Translations under genes and position numbers: made by a program | The notes under the pieces: model-generated | The model's input: only the letters and a program-made list of their open reading frames with translations | Told to the model about the DNA's origin: nothing | The model's database searches: none | In this document: positions 1 to 11,039 of the stretch, piece after piece | How positions within the stretch are numbered: position 1 is the stretch's first letter | How the letters are laid out: each line of letters starts with the position of its first letter | Origin: Polytrichum commune | Taxonomy: Eukaryota; Streptophyta; Polytrichopsida; Polytrichales; Polytrichaceae | DNA: 64,000 nucleotides | Direction of reading: 5' to 3' | Assembly: GCA_950295325.1 (NCBI GenBank) | Contig: OX485804.1 | Coordinates: 49,476,001 to 49,540,000 of the forward strand

Positions 1-495
1 CATAGTGTACTCCCATCATATATAACACGTGTCTTTTGGATGTTTGTTCTTACCACAAGCCTTGGTATACACCACTCAAATATAAGCGTTTGCATGTGAG
101 GTCCACATATCTTTACAACATTGATATTGGCGAGAATATCCATTTTGCAAGGATTGGGTATCGAAAAGGAGGCGGGTGGTTTCTCATACCTAGTCCTTGG
201 TAGTTCAAGCTTTTGAACCGACTAGCTCTCATAATTGCTTGACGAATTTTATGATATGGATGCCACTAGGCAATTGATGAACATAAAGAGAAACACATAA
301 TAATGGCCGAAAGTACCTACCCGCCCAAGGCCACTAACATGACACATGCTAACGATAGGGCTCGTGCTAACAATAGGATGTGGGGTCTCAATATTTGGCC
401 ATATACACAATTTATATGGGCTTCACCAAGTTCATAAATCATATTTTATATATTTATGTGTTTGATATTATATACATGTAGAATTTTGTCAAGGA

Positions 496-538
<43 letters not shown>

Positions 539-541
539 CAC
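1..541. other. Gene-free repeat DNA with a TA microsatellite
   Basis: No coding region is visible. The first 110 bases resemble the right part of the dispersed 370-bp repeat at 9949-10320 and 14701-15079, so the window opens inside a truncated copy. A (TA)n run of about 32 bp lies at 499-530, directly before the MITE that starts at 542. Confidence 0.5.
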
Positions 542-953
542 CACGGGGAGGTCACTTCGTTGTCAAGTTGACACCACTTGAGGACAAAGTTTGCTACCCC
601 TATATTACATGCCATATATAATTTTAAAATTTATGATATTTTTTCTACATATACATAACCATTGATAGTATCTTTTGTATACTTTTTTGAAATTTTTAGT
701 CATCTTTATTTTTTTTAGTAATTGTTTTAGTTCAATTCTATGTCATTCTAGTTAGAAATGGTATGTTTTATGAAATAAAAACAAATCATCAAATTTAGTT
801 ACCACTTTTAACTATGTCATAGGTACTGTGTATATCTACTCATGAAAAAAAATTGATAAAATTTTGACCCATTTTGGTGGTGCAACTTACCAAAAGAAGA
901 TTTTTTTTGGTCGCACGTGGTGTTCAACTTGACAATGGAGGGATCTACCCGTG
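542..953. mobile_element. hAT-like MITE, family A, copy 1
   Basis: A 412-bp non-coding element with terminal inverted repeats: it starts CACGGGGAGGTCAC and ends GGATCTACCCGTG, with the inner TIR including GTCAAGTTGACACCA and its complement. It is flanked by an 8-bp duplication with one mismatch (acacgcac at 534-541, acatgcac at 954-961). The TIR starting with CA and the 8-bp duplication are what hAT transposons leave. It aligns along its whole length with the elements at 45968-46375 and 46838-47244. Confidence 0.85.
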
Positions 954-3420
954 ACATGCACACACACAGAAATACTAGACATTGATGATCAAAATATGAT
1001 GTATTTACATCCAAGGACATCATGTTGCATATTTGAGTATATTCAATAACATTAAAATGTTTAATGTATTCAAATCATGCACTTGAAGAATAAGTTGATT
1101 TTATAGATGGCCAATCTTGACATAATTAGATTAAAAAAAATGAAAGTACGTAGCTCAAATGTTACACTATTTTGTTTTTGCTTAGAGAGGCCTAGTCTAG
1201 ACCTCTTAGATGTTTAAAGGTTAATCCTTAAAGAAAGAATGGTCTCAATATACGCCCATATACATAATTTATACATGCCCAAACAAGTCTGACATCATAT
1301 CTTGTATGTTTATGGGTTTGAAACATTATTTTATACATTGTCTTATGTCAAGAAGAAAATGAAGATTACACTACACTTGACATTGATGATCAAAATACAA
1401 CATGTGTATTTGACCACAAGGGAATTTGAACTCAAATACTCGATAATATCAAGGGCCACTCTTTGACATAGTTAACTAAACCTGCATGATTTTTAAATTT
1501 TTTTTTTTGTAAAGTGGACCCCTTGGATGTTTAATGATTAACATTGATATTGTAGAGGACTCTGTACCTCAACAAGAAAATCATAAAGTCCCTTTTAAAT
1601 CATGCCGTGCGTCATCCCTTCATTGGTTGAGACCATTAAAATCCTACATGAAATCTTGGGGCGATCACACCCCCTTCCGTTTCGTAATCACATGCAATAA
1701 TGGGGTAGTGAATGGGGGGATATTTATGCACCTCTCAATATTTTTCCCTCCTTATTTGTGAATAAAAAGTTACTTTTACGTATTTTTTTAGGACCCTATA
1801 TTTATTTGTAATTTTTTTAGAGATGTAATTTTTGGCACATTTTTTAAAAATAAATTGTACAAGTACCAAATAATGGACGGAATACTATAGCATTGCGAAC
1901 CCGACTATGTGAACAATCAATTATTACAAAACCGACTATGTGAAATTGAAAAAGAGATTTGAACTTTTTTTTTGTGTGTTGTCCATCAATCCCACCAAAG
2001 TCGTTTCTACACTCATGACAATAAAGAACCACAATAGCTTTGTCATGGCAATCGTAAGACTTGAGGTCTCGTTTTTTATCCTCCAAAGAAACATCCTTCA
2101 ATGTTTTGCGCAATTTCACCTCTCTTTCCATGTAGATTGCCATGACCTTAGTTGACACAATTTATGACTGTAGCAAACACTCCTCACTTGAACCACTAAC
2201 CCTAGAACAAGAGGGTGGATCTACAAGGATTTCATTGTATTCACTAGTCTCGATAGTGGGAGGTTGTGGCACCATGTCCTCAACTTCATTACTCTGAATT
2301 GCGTCCACAAAATGGTACTCACCTCTAAGGCGCTATCATTTACATGTTAAATTTTCAACATTCTCGTAGAGAACATGGATCATGAATTCCTTATTCTCAA
2401 GGTCATTACGGGATTCAAGACTGGTTGCCACTCTACAACACTTGTATGTATCCCAATATTGAAATTCAAACTTTAAAACTTTATTTTCTTCTAGGCGCAC
2501 TCTTAGGTCAGCTAAGGATTCTCCATTATCTCCCTTCATGATTTCAATGCACTTTGAAAATGCTCCTTTATCAATGAGTGTATACATCTTGATCTTCTTC
2601 GTTCTCGTGCCAAACTATAACCCTAAATTACCTATAATACCTTGAATTAACTATAATACCTTGCAAGATTATACCCAAAAACCCAATAAAAACTCGTAAT
2701 AAGAAAACCGACAACAAATAATAAAACCATGAAAGCTAAACCCTAAACCAAATACACACGGAAAGCATAGTGAAGGGAGTGGCCACTCTGTAGCATCAAT
2801 CTACATGAAAGAAACCCTAGAAAATGCTCAGAAAAAATATGAGCTTGATGATCAACGACCGAGGTTATGAGAAAACCAAAACTGATCGCAAGAAGCGGTT
2901 GAAGGTGAAGGTGGAGGTTATTAGGTTTTAAGCATCCAACAATGTCCCACATGTTCAACATTGTTGCAAAACCCAACAACCATTGAGGAATGCCAACACA
3001 TCCCTTCTCCTAAAAACAATCTTACAACATTTTTCTCCATACTAACACACTTGATTCAAATTTGGACAGAAACTACACACTTCTTCATCCAAGTAGTCAA
3101 ACCCATAATTATTTTACTAATCCTACTACACACTTTTATGGGGATCCTATGTCTATGACCATTCTTTCCTACCAATTCTTAAATGGAGGAATTATCCACC
3201 ATCTTATTTTACATATAACCATGTAGGGGACATATTTCCAATGCTATGGTAGATCTAACAAAATTATAAATTCTACCCTAAACAAATGATATTGACCTTA
3301 TTTTTAATCTCATGTGGTTTTCTAAAATTTTGATAGTCACTTCCTTGGGCATGAGATCTACATTCTAGCAATCATAAAGATGAAATAGAGCCCCCTCTCC
3401 GATGGTCTCTAAAGCAAAGA
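954..3420. other. No clear gene; AT-rich repeat remnants
   Basis: Apart from the weak fragment at 1844-2587 I see no coding signal. The stretch is AT-rich with many short homopolymers. Short ORFs here have no recognisable motifs. Confidence 0.5.
1844..2587 (-). pseudogene. Possible transposon-protein scrap with a Cys motif
   Basis: Two short minus-strand reading frames, 2587-2336 and 2158-1844, lie in the right order for pieces of one decayed gene. The second contains a CHDKAIVVLYCHEC segment followed by GGIDGQHTK and a Phe-rich stretch, which reminds me of the Cys-x2-Cys N-terminal modules of some plant transposon proteins. A GTGAGT donor-like site follows the first frame. No full domain can be traced and no start is convincing. 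It could be chance ORFs in repeat DNA. Confidence 0.22.
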
Positions 3421-3660
3421 GGGAGAGAGGGAATTTTCGTATACAAATGTACCTCTCATCCATCCAACATAAAACCTTGAAACCCCTGTAGGTTCATTGT
3501 CACTTCATCTCAAATGACCTTGAGTACACTAAGTCGCGGTTTTTAAAGCTTATTTCGGTGTCAAATCATCTTGTTAATCTCCAGGCTTGATACTATTTCA
3601 CGTTGTTTATGTTGGATGAACAAGAGGCATGCTCGTATAAGATACATAATTCCATCTCTC
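3421..3660. mobile_element. MITE, family G, copy 1
   Basis: A 240-bp element with about 60-bp imperfect terminal inverted repeats: the left end GGGAGAGAGGGAATT and, further in, CATCCAACATAAAA are matched in complement by the right part (TTATGTTGGATGAAC ... AATTCCATCTCTC). Related copies lie at 56711-56906 (interrupted) and 63513-63750. No clear target duplication was found. Confidence 0.7.
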
Positions 3661-5045
3661 AAGCAAATACATACTAAGGTAGATGAGGCTAATATGGACA
3701 CCCCCAACTTTGTGGAACCATCCAACCGATGGATTCGAGCATTAGAAGCCTAAGCATGTTAGCAATTGCAAATCAAGATCAAAGAATTTGAAATCGCTGA
3801 AATCGAAGTTGAGGAAGGTGTTGATCTAGGCTTTGGAATCAAAGATTATGTACTTCCCAATGTGGTGTTGTACGGGGGAGCTCTTTTATCGTTCAATGTT
3901 GTGTAAGTGGACAACATCAATAGCTAATTCTACACATGTCATTTGCCAATGAAATCCAAGTTCGATGCCAATATCGGTTGTGTCATGTCTCTAAAGTGGT
4001 CACATGTGTTGCATAATCGTTTTTCATTATAGAATACCCATAATGCAAGTTGGTTGGCACCTCATAGCCACATGCCACCTCCTAATTTGCCCTGGTGGTT
4101 GCTTCCTAATTTGCCCACCTCATACACAACAATCTAGCATGTCATAGCTTGGTGGATAGCACTCCTCATCATGAAGGACGTGGGTGTAGTATGACTTCTA
4201 AGAATGTGACTAACCCAAACATCATCAAAGTGACAACTAAATCACCATAAATTACTCACCCACCAAATTGAAGCGACTATACTACCGATTTGGAACCAAA
4301 AATAAGTGTCTGATAAGAAATTTAACCGAATTAGCCTCATCTACCTTAAACTAAAGACAAAGTAAAAGTTTAGATTGCCATCATGCATACAAATTGAGGC
4401 CAAGTATGGAATGTGAGAATGATGATGCAAAATGATGGGACCGGGACTCTACTAGTGTAACATTACCATGGCATACGATTGCTTGGCAACCTTCATGATG
4501 GAATCGACATAAATCCGGTACCACCTTTACTTTTCTTTGAACTCGATTGTGACTTGTACAACTTATCGGAATAGTTTCATGGGTCAAGGAACTCAAGATG
4601 TGATTTGTGGTTATCGAAACATCCATTTGCTACTCATATCTAGGAAGCTCGTAGAGAAGCTTCCCCACCTCACTTTTGCTTGATGTGATTGGAGTATGCT
4701 TTTTCTAAGGATTTTCAAGGGGCATTTGCACATGACCACAACCACGGTCATGGTTCATGATTGTAGTTTATTGTTGATTTTTGGCTCGATCGTTGATAGA
4801 AAACGAAGTCACCATAATCACTACATCTACTTGATCAACTGCATTACAAAGCTTAGTTGAGGGTGCTTATGATGGTTGTAATTTATGTTATGTGCTTTTA
4901 GTCCAATTTTATATTACTTGTAATTGTTGCTATGTAGCATTGGGACTCTATGTTAGGAATCATGTATGTATTCTAGAACATAATTCACCCTTTTGTTCAC
5001 AACATTCTTTTGTCCGACTTTATTTATTTACCGATAAGAGGGATG
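3661..5045. other. No gene seen
   Basis: About 1.4 kb without a credible ORF or a repeat that I can match elsewhere in the window. Confidence 0.5.
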
Positions 5046-5416
5046 CTACACTAAATATGATATTTAGTGTCACCAATTCTAATTGCCTTGCTCAATACTA
5101 ATTGTAAACTGCGGTATAGTGTCACCGACACTAAACGTTAGCCCAACATTATTTGTCATTCCTTGTAAATTAGTTGGGAGATTATAGACTTGCAGTGTTG
5201 CAATTACTGTCACATATCAAGTGAATTTTCATCCGAATTTCAATCATCTATGACAATATTTCATCACAAAGTTGTTGACAAGAGAAGGTAGGGTTTTGTC
5301 CAATGGATGAACTCAAGCATCATCCATGACAATATTTGTTCGCTTATTCATAAGAAGTGTCATCCGTAAAGCTACCGTTGTGACATTAAATACCATATGA
5401 CACATGTTTAGTGTAG
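5046..5416. mobile_element. MITE of the 'CTACACTAAATA' group, long type, copy 1
   Basis: Left end CTACACTAAATATGATATTT and right end TTTAGTGTAG are inverted. The first 70 bases align in complement with the right end of the 490-bp element at 54829-55318 (shared words GTGTCACCAA, TTGCTC, ATACTAATT). Length here is 371 bp, so one of the two copies has lost or gained internal sequence. Confidence 0.6.
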
Positions 5417-5784
5417 TTGAGGTCAAATCCACTCTTCAAATTACAACTACACCTCGTGTTACATCAATGCGAGTAAAGATTGCAATTATGGTTGCAAGTG
5501 AACATGAACAATATTCCTCTTCCTAGTTTGAGAGACCAATCTTGAGTTCGATGGTAAGGTCCATCAAGGGGTGTTTTGGACCCTATGTTTATTGGACCTG
5601 GACCTAGTGTAAATCCACCCTCATAGTAGGTATGGTTGTGGTTGTGGTTGTGGTTGTCATCAATGCAACATTCCCCTCCTCATCCCTCAAAAATAGAACC
5701 AAAAAAATTTAACTACGACCATCAACTAAGAATATGGCGATTGTGTGTAAATGGATGTTGAGAGTCTTCACCTTGCAGTTCCTA
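5417..5784. other. No gene seen
   Basis: Contains a short GTGGTT tandem (about 5635-5660) and otherwise nothing recognisable. Confidence 0.45.
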
Positions 5785-6008
5785 CTACACTAAATATGAT
5801 ATTTAGTGTCACTTACTATTTGCGTTTACAAAGTGCTTTATCTTTTTTACTATAGATGTAATTTTCTACCAAGAAAAGTTGTTAGTGTTCTATAATGTCC
5901 AAACAACTAATTCAACATTTGTCGGTAGAACATGTGACATACAATAAATAGACATGGCGTTGTGTAGATCCAAATAGTAAGTGACACTAAATATCATATC
6001 TAGTGTAG
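5785..6008. mobile_element. MITE of the 'CTACACTAAATA' group, short type (Tc1/mariner-like), copy 1
   Basis: A 224-bp element whose 38-bp terminal inverted repeats match at all but one position, starting CTACACTAAATATGATATTT and ending ATATCTAGTGTAG. It is flanked by TA on both sides (5783-5784 and 6009-6010), as left by Tc1/mariner-type transposases. A second copy of the same length is at 17911-18134. The TIR itself contains a palindrome around ATATGATAT. Confidence 0.8.
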
Positions 6009-6293
6009 TACCTTTCGGTGACGGAAGGCTTATATGGCATCACACTATTGGACCGTCCCATGTTTATTTATGGTTTGGATGAATGTTGACCGGTAGATAG
6101 GTGAATGCATGGGCATCAATAACTAACATCAATATTGATACCAAGAACTTGCATCTGGGTATCAAAATTGCAATACTAATAAAAAAAATATTGATATTGG
6201 ATGAATATGTCAAAATGAAAGAATCTTTGTATACAAGTGTTGTTATTTGAATCAATGCCATTCCAAATCATATTGATACTAGGATGATTTCAC

Positions 6294-6637
6294 CTCGGGG
6301 GGGGGGGGGGGGGCAGTGTGTTAAAAAGTTAAGGATATAGGTGCGAACAACCACTATTTTATAGGGGGGTATTACTTTCAAATTTTTTTTTTTCACATGC
6401 TATCATTATGTTAATTTCTACTTTGGGTTAATAGAAAAATGGCTTGCATTACTTATATTTCCAAATTACCTATTATTCCATACCCTATAGTACTTTAAAG
6501 ATGTCCAGTGCCATTTTTAATACCCTATATTACTCTTAAGTCCATTTATAATTTTTTGCCCCCATGTTTTTAAAATACCCTATCATTTGTTCGCACGTAT
6601 ATTGCTACTCCAACCAATGACTACCCCCCCCCCCGAG
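6294..6637. mobile_element. hAT-like MITE with a 17-G run in its terminus
   Basis: A 344-bp non-coding element beginning CTCGGG with 17 G (6297-6313) and ending with 11 C then GAG. It is flanked by a perfect 8-bp duplication, gatttcac, at 6286-6293 and 6638-6645. Subterminal sequences GTGCGAACAA and TTGTTCGCAC are also inverted and are shared with family A. The 8-bp duplication points to a hAT-type transposase. Confidence 0.85.
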
Positions 6638-6668
6638 GATTTCACCTAGGTGTGTGTAGGGTTCTTAC

Positions 6669-6727
<59 letters not shown>
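6669..6727. repeat. (TA)n microsatellite
   Basis: About 59 bases of near-perfect TA dinucleotide repeat directly downstream of the MITE at 6294-6637. Confidence 0.95.
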
Positions 6728-6729
<2 letters not shown>

Positions 6730-7189
6730 TCAAAAGGTATTGAAAACACAAATACTACCAAATACCCAAACCCTAATTGTATCAAAAATACGAAGTCCTC
6801 ATTATAGATCTTCGAATGGTATCAAAAGAGGACTATATGAGTCCAACACTGGCTCTCTTTGGATCATGGCATTATCTGGCTATGTTAAAGTCACAACTTT
6901 CCCATAGCCAGATATTTGTTACAAGTAACGTGTTGAGTCGGGTATTTATGTTGCAATACATGCACACACGATTGAATTTTGACATGCTTTTGGAGAGCAA
7001 ACTGGAGAATCACTAGGAGCAATACTAGAGGCTAAGAGGTATGCCCTAACGTACCAACTTCTTTTACTATATATATATATATAATGGTTTTTGTTTTTTT
7101 GGGTGGATCGTATAGCATGGCATTACTCAGCATGCCATGCATTTTTTCTTTCGAAATTGGAGACTACCCACATGTGATGATGGTTAATA

Positions 7190-7620
7190 GAGTAGCTTAT
7201 GAAGTAAAGGAGTCAAAACTTTGGGTTTAGTCCCAAACTCTTAGTTTATGAGACTTAACACAAAGTCACCCAAGTTTTCTAATGTCTAGATTACCGTACA
7301 CAAAGAGTGGTGTCATGCTATTAAAAATAAGTTTTCTAGTTAATCCTAATAGGATGGGTGGGCCAAGCTAACCTTGCATAGGTTGATCCGTGATTTAGGA
7401 CAATGGGTCCCATGTGTGTACTTTATTTTTAGAACATAAACTTTAAAATCCTAAGATCTCAAAATTTGAGAGGTGGAAAGAGGAGGTCCCAAAAGTTTTG
7501 CCCAACTTTCAAAATAGGCTTTAATACACAAGGAGTTGACGAGCTCGAGATATAAAGTTATCCCAAAGAAGAATCAAACCGACAGTGTTTTGTCCTTCTT
7601 TGAGGGATTCTATGGATAAC
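7190..7620. repeat. Dispersed repeat shared with 22460-22920
   Basis: This stretch and 22460-22920 align over about 430 bp (shared words TACACAAAGAGTGGTGTC, CCTTGCATAGGT, AGAGGTGGAAAGAGGAGG) at a divergence suggesting an old pair. No ORF and no terminal structure was found. Confidence 0.65.
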
Positions 7621-7897
7621 TCTAATGTGGTTGGTCAAATTATAAATGTTGAGATAAAGAAGGATCGTGTTAGATCTCATGAAAACTTCGCCTCCATACT
7701 TCATATTCAACCTTAGAGTGTTGAAATTCCCTAATAATCCTCGAACGAAAGTGATGTAGTTCGCTCTGATTCTTTGGCCCACAATGACAAGTTCTCAATG
7801 TTGAGTGATGGTGTGTATAGAAACTTCACTTGCAAGAAATAAACTACAACCACCAAGTTAGACGTCTGTTATTTGGATACTTTTTTTCTTCTCTCTG

Positions 7898-8206
7898 CAC
7901 CCACTTCTCGTAGGATATGAAACACTTAATTAGTGCAAGCTGATTAGCATATCCAAATCGTGCTCATACCCGTTTGCCTCATAATATTTGGAGTTCAAAT
8001 GAACATATGATTCGTTATCCAAGTAAAGATTACTGTGGTCATATAGCTCCCTCCCCTCCCAATCATGTTGACTATATTGAACCTAGAATGGTTAGCATGT
8101 TTTGAGCAAACAATCCAATCTCTTTTGTACACATGTTTTTTTTGTGATGTCCATTATGAGATCCACACCTAAGGGCATGCCACTCACCTTGCATTTGTAT
8201 TTTTAC
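7898..8206. repeat. Dispersed repeat I, truncated copy
   Basis: Aligns with 9949-10320 and 14701-15079 through words such as ATTAGTGCAAG.TGATTAG and AGAATGGTTA. The left inverted terminus seen in the other copies is missing. Confidence 0.6.
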
Positions 8207-8400
8207 ATCTGCAATGCAGATTCGGATCCAAGGAAGTTGCCCACTCACTAGCGTGTAATTCAAACACAAATGAAAAATGATGCCAGAAGCCTCGAACTCT
8301 CTGCATATGTGAGAGATATGCAAGAAGGGATGGATATATATATATAAGACAATATTGTTTTTTTAATCTTTGACCTACTACTTTAATTCTCTAGTGTCAG

Positions 8401-9867
8401 CTAGTTATAGATGAACCGGATGTGTTTGAGAAATAACCGTTTGAGGTTTTGGGACTTCAAGAAAAATACTAGCTACAGATGAACCGGATGTGTTTGAGAA
8501 ATAACCGGTTGAGGTTTAAGACTTCAGGGGAAAAAAACTAATCACAGATGAACCGGACAAGTTCGAGAAATAACCGGTTGAAGTTCACGACTTCAGAAAA
8601 TTACCAATCATTCTAGAAGAAATTCAAAAGTTAGTGGAAAAAAACAATACACGATAAGTGGCAGCTTTGCATGGGTACGCATTCGCATACCGGACAAAGG
8701 CCACTTTTCATTCCCGGATGTAGATGCAGATCCAAGAACGACTAGGCTTGCTCGAACCGCATTACCAGTCAAAAATATGGGTGTCAAGGTTATTGCTATG
8801 TTAGCTTTTGGCACGTCTAGCTGAGTAGAAATTCGCGAATTCTTGCCATAGAAATATCATTGGAAGAAAGCTGGATTCACCCCCTGACAGAGAGTGTCGG
8901 GAGATGACAAGTGGCACATCTCACAACCTCAGAAACCCACCTCACTTTTGCTGCCGAATCCAATGTCCGGATCAATAACTTAACTTACTTGATGTTCAAC
9001 GCTCGCCTGCAAAGTGGTGTCAAGAAGACCACGTGGCTGCAGTCTGTGTGAGGATGTGAGCTCGGCTTGCCATTGGGACGTGCATTTTATCCACGTACCA
9101 ATCTCATGTACTGTACTTCTTATTTATGAGGTGATTCAACGACAAAGGTTTGTGAGAGTACCGTGCCATGAAGGTTTGTACTAAACAAACAGGAGCTGGT
9201 TTCGTGATATTATACACACAACTTCCTGGAAGATGATCGGTGACTGAAAACGGTGGCAGTGTCCGGGGAGTGTTTTGGGCATCATCGATCGAAATCCGGG
9301 CGTGTTTCCAAGTCCAGGCAGTTGCGTGTTGTGATCTTTTGGATTTCGTTGATGAGTTTGAGGTATATAAGGTAGAAATACCATAACCCGTGAAAATAAG
9401 GTGTTTCGCATTGAAGATCTGGTCTGACAATCAGGAGATAATTTTCCAAGATAGATGAGAAGGATTCGTGAAGAATGCAAGTTGTTTCATACTTTTCTGC
9501 CCTATACACAAAATGCTACAATTTTTCAAAGTGGAAAGTTTGTCCTTCCCCCTACTCGTTCACTAGATTCTCCCTACACCAAACACGGTAATCCGCATTT
9601 CCATACAGAACATCGCCTAAATCGGTTACCTCATGAGCACAGTAATACTTGACTCCCATTGGCTACACTAAGTGTACACGCATTGAAGTTGCCGCCGAGC
9701 CATGATTGGTTTTAGAAATGGCACTTCACCATTATGATGGCGGTCTAGTGCACAGCTAGAGGGTGGTTAATGGGTTATGGTATTTCTACCTTATTCCGGA
9801 GCCTCTTCTAAAACGATCGGTAATTTTCCTAAAGCCTTGAGCTTCAACCGGTTATTTCTGTAACTAG
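8401..9867. mobile_element. TIR element H with triplicated terminal unit
   Basis: The left end carries three direct units (8401, 8469, 8538; 68-69 bp each) with the core GAGAAATAACCGGTTGA. The right end (about 9800-9867) carries one unit in inverse complement, ending CTGTAACTAG. The body is about 1.0 kb once the MITE at 9370-9791 is removed. Parts of the body recur at 58975-59140, and a single left unit at 63285-63400. No transposase ORF is present, so it would be non-autonomous. Superfamily is unknown. Confidence 0.6.
9370..9791. mobile_element. Stowaway-like MITE, family E, copy 1 (inside element H)
   Basis: A 422-bp element with TIRs AGGTAGAAATACCATAACCC / GGGTTATGGTATTTCTACCT, flanked by TA on both sides, as for Tc1/mariner-type insertion. 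The corresponding sequence at 59031-59050 (GAGGTATATTCC) lacks it, which acts as a related empty site. Copy 2 is at 16126-16548 and a truncated inverted copy at 52507-52745. Confidence 0.85.
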
Positions 9868-9948
9868 CATTCAGTTCTCCCCGTGCATTGAAAGGTGATC
9901 AGGGCTCCTGTTGGTTGTGAAATTCGGTTCATGGAGCTACTGTAAGGT

Positions 9949-10320
9949 AAGTGGGCCTTGAACGGGCACTTTTCAATCTGCATCCACTTTCTCATAGTCT
10001 GTAATTAGTGCAATTAGTGCAAGATGATTAGCAAATCTGAATCACGTCCATAGTGATTTTCCTCACAATTTTATGAGGTTGTATGATTGCTTTGTTTATT
10101 ATCGAAGTGAAGATTTTCTTGAATCTCATTCAACGATCATATAGGTTCCTCTAGTTATGTTCATTGCTAAGTTTAGAATGGTTAACACATTTTGAACACG
10201 CAGTCCAATCATTTTTTTTAACACATGTCCTTTTCTTATCCGTTGGTAGATTCATACATAACCATGTATCACTCTACTGTAGGTGGCTATTTAAGAGGAC
10301 ACTTTGAGTTGTACCCACTT
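9949..10320. mobile_element. Dispersed repeat I (MITE-like)
   Basis: About 372 bp with weak inverted termini: left GTAAGTGGGCCTTGAACGGG, right ending GAGTTGTACCCACTT. Internal words match 7898-8206 and 14701-15079. No ORF. Confidence 0.55.
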
Positions 10321-11039
10321 ATTGAAGGGTTTTTTTGCTCTTTGAGATGAATCTCACCAATCTTCCTTAAGATTGAAAAAATCAATCAATTTTGTTGAAG
10401 CACTTAAATTACTTCTGATAGTTGTCGAGGAGGAGGCTTATAGCCTCTTCCCGAAATGCTGCCCTCTGGGGCGGCCACGTCACCTCTTAGGGTTAGGGTT
10501 CGTTTTGTTTCCATGTTTAGCATCAAAGTCATCAAATTAGTCTAGAGAGATCCAATTGGGATGAATCAACTACAAACCTATGGGGGCACATGTCTTTATT
10601 AGATTATATTAACCTTAGTAAGCTTAGTGGGGTTCCAATATAATGTGCACAAAAAATAAGAACACTGCAATTTTCGACCCAAACAAATATTCAAATAGAC
10701 ATATATATAAACCTCAACTTTGGGAGGAGCAAACATGAATCAACCCCTAAAGGCCATGTAGTACAATGCAGTGTTGAAAAATGTGTGGAATTAGATGAAA
10801 GATTATATACACCAATCAAGGCTAATGAACCAATCCGTCAAGGTAGCTACATATGGAGGTTTGGTGGATCAATTCATCTTCTATTCTGTTTCAACACAAC
10901 GTTGGCAACTGCTTGGCGCCATGCAAAAGAGCCAATCTCTGCACCCACAATCTCAAATGTTCTTTAGGTATACCGCTTCGACAATTGGATTCCTCCTATT
11001 AACAAGGTATGTATTGAGTAATGAAGACTCAAATGCTTT
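10321..11039. other. No gene seen
   Basis: Short ORFs at about 10785-11043 lack recognisable motifs and overlap one another in two frames, so I do not call a gene. Confidence 0.45.
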
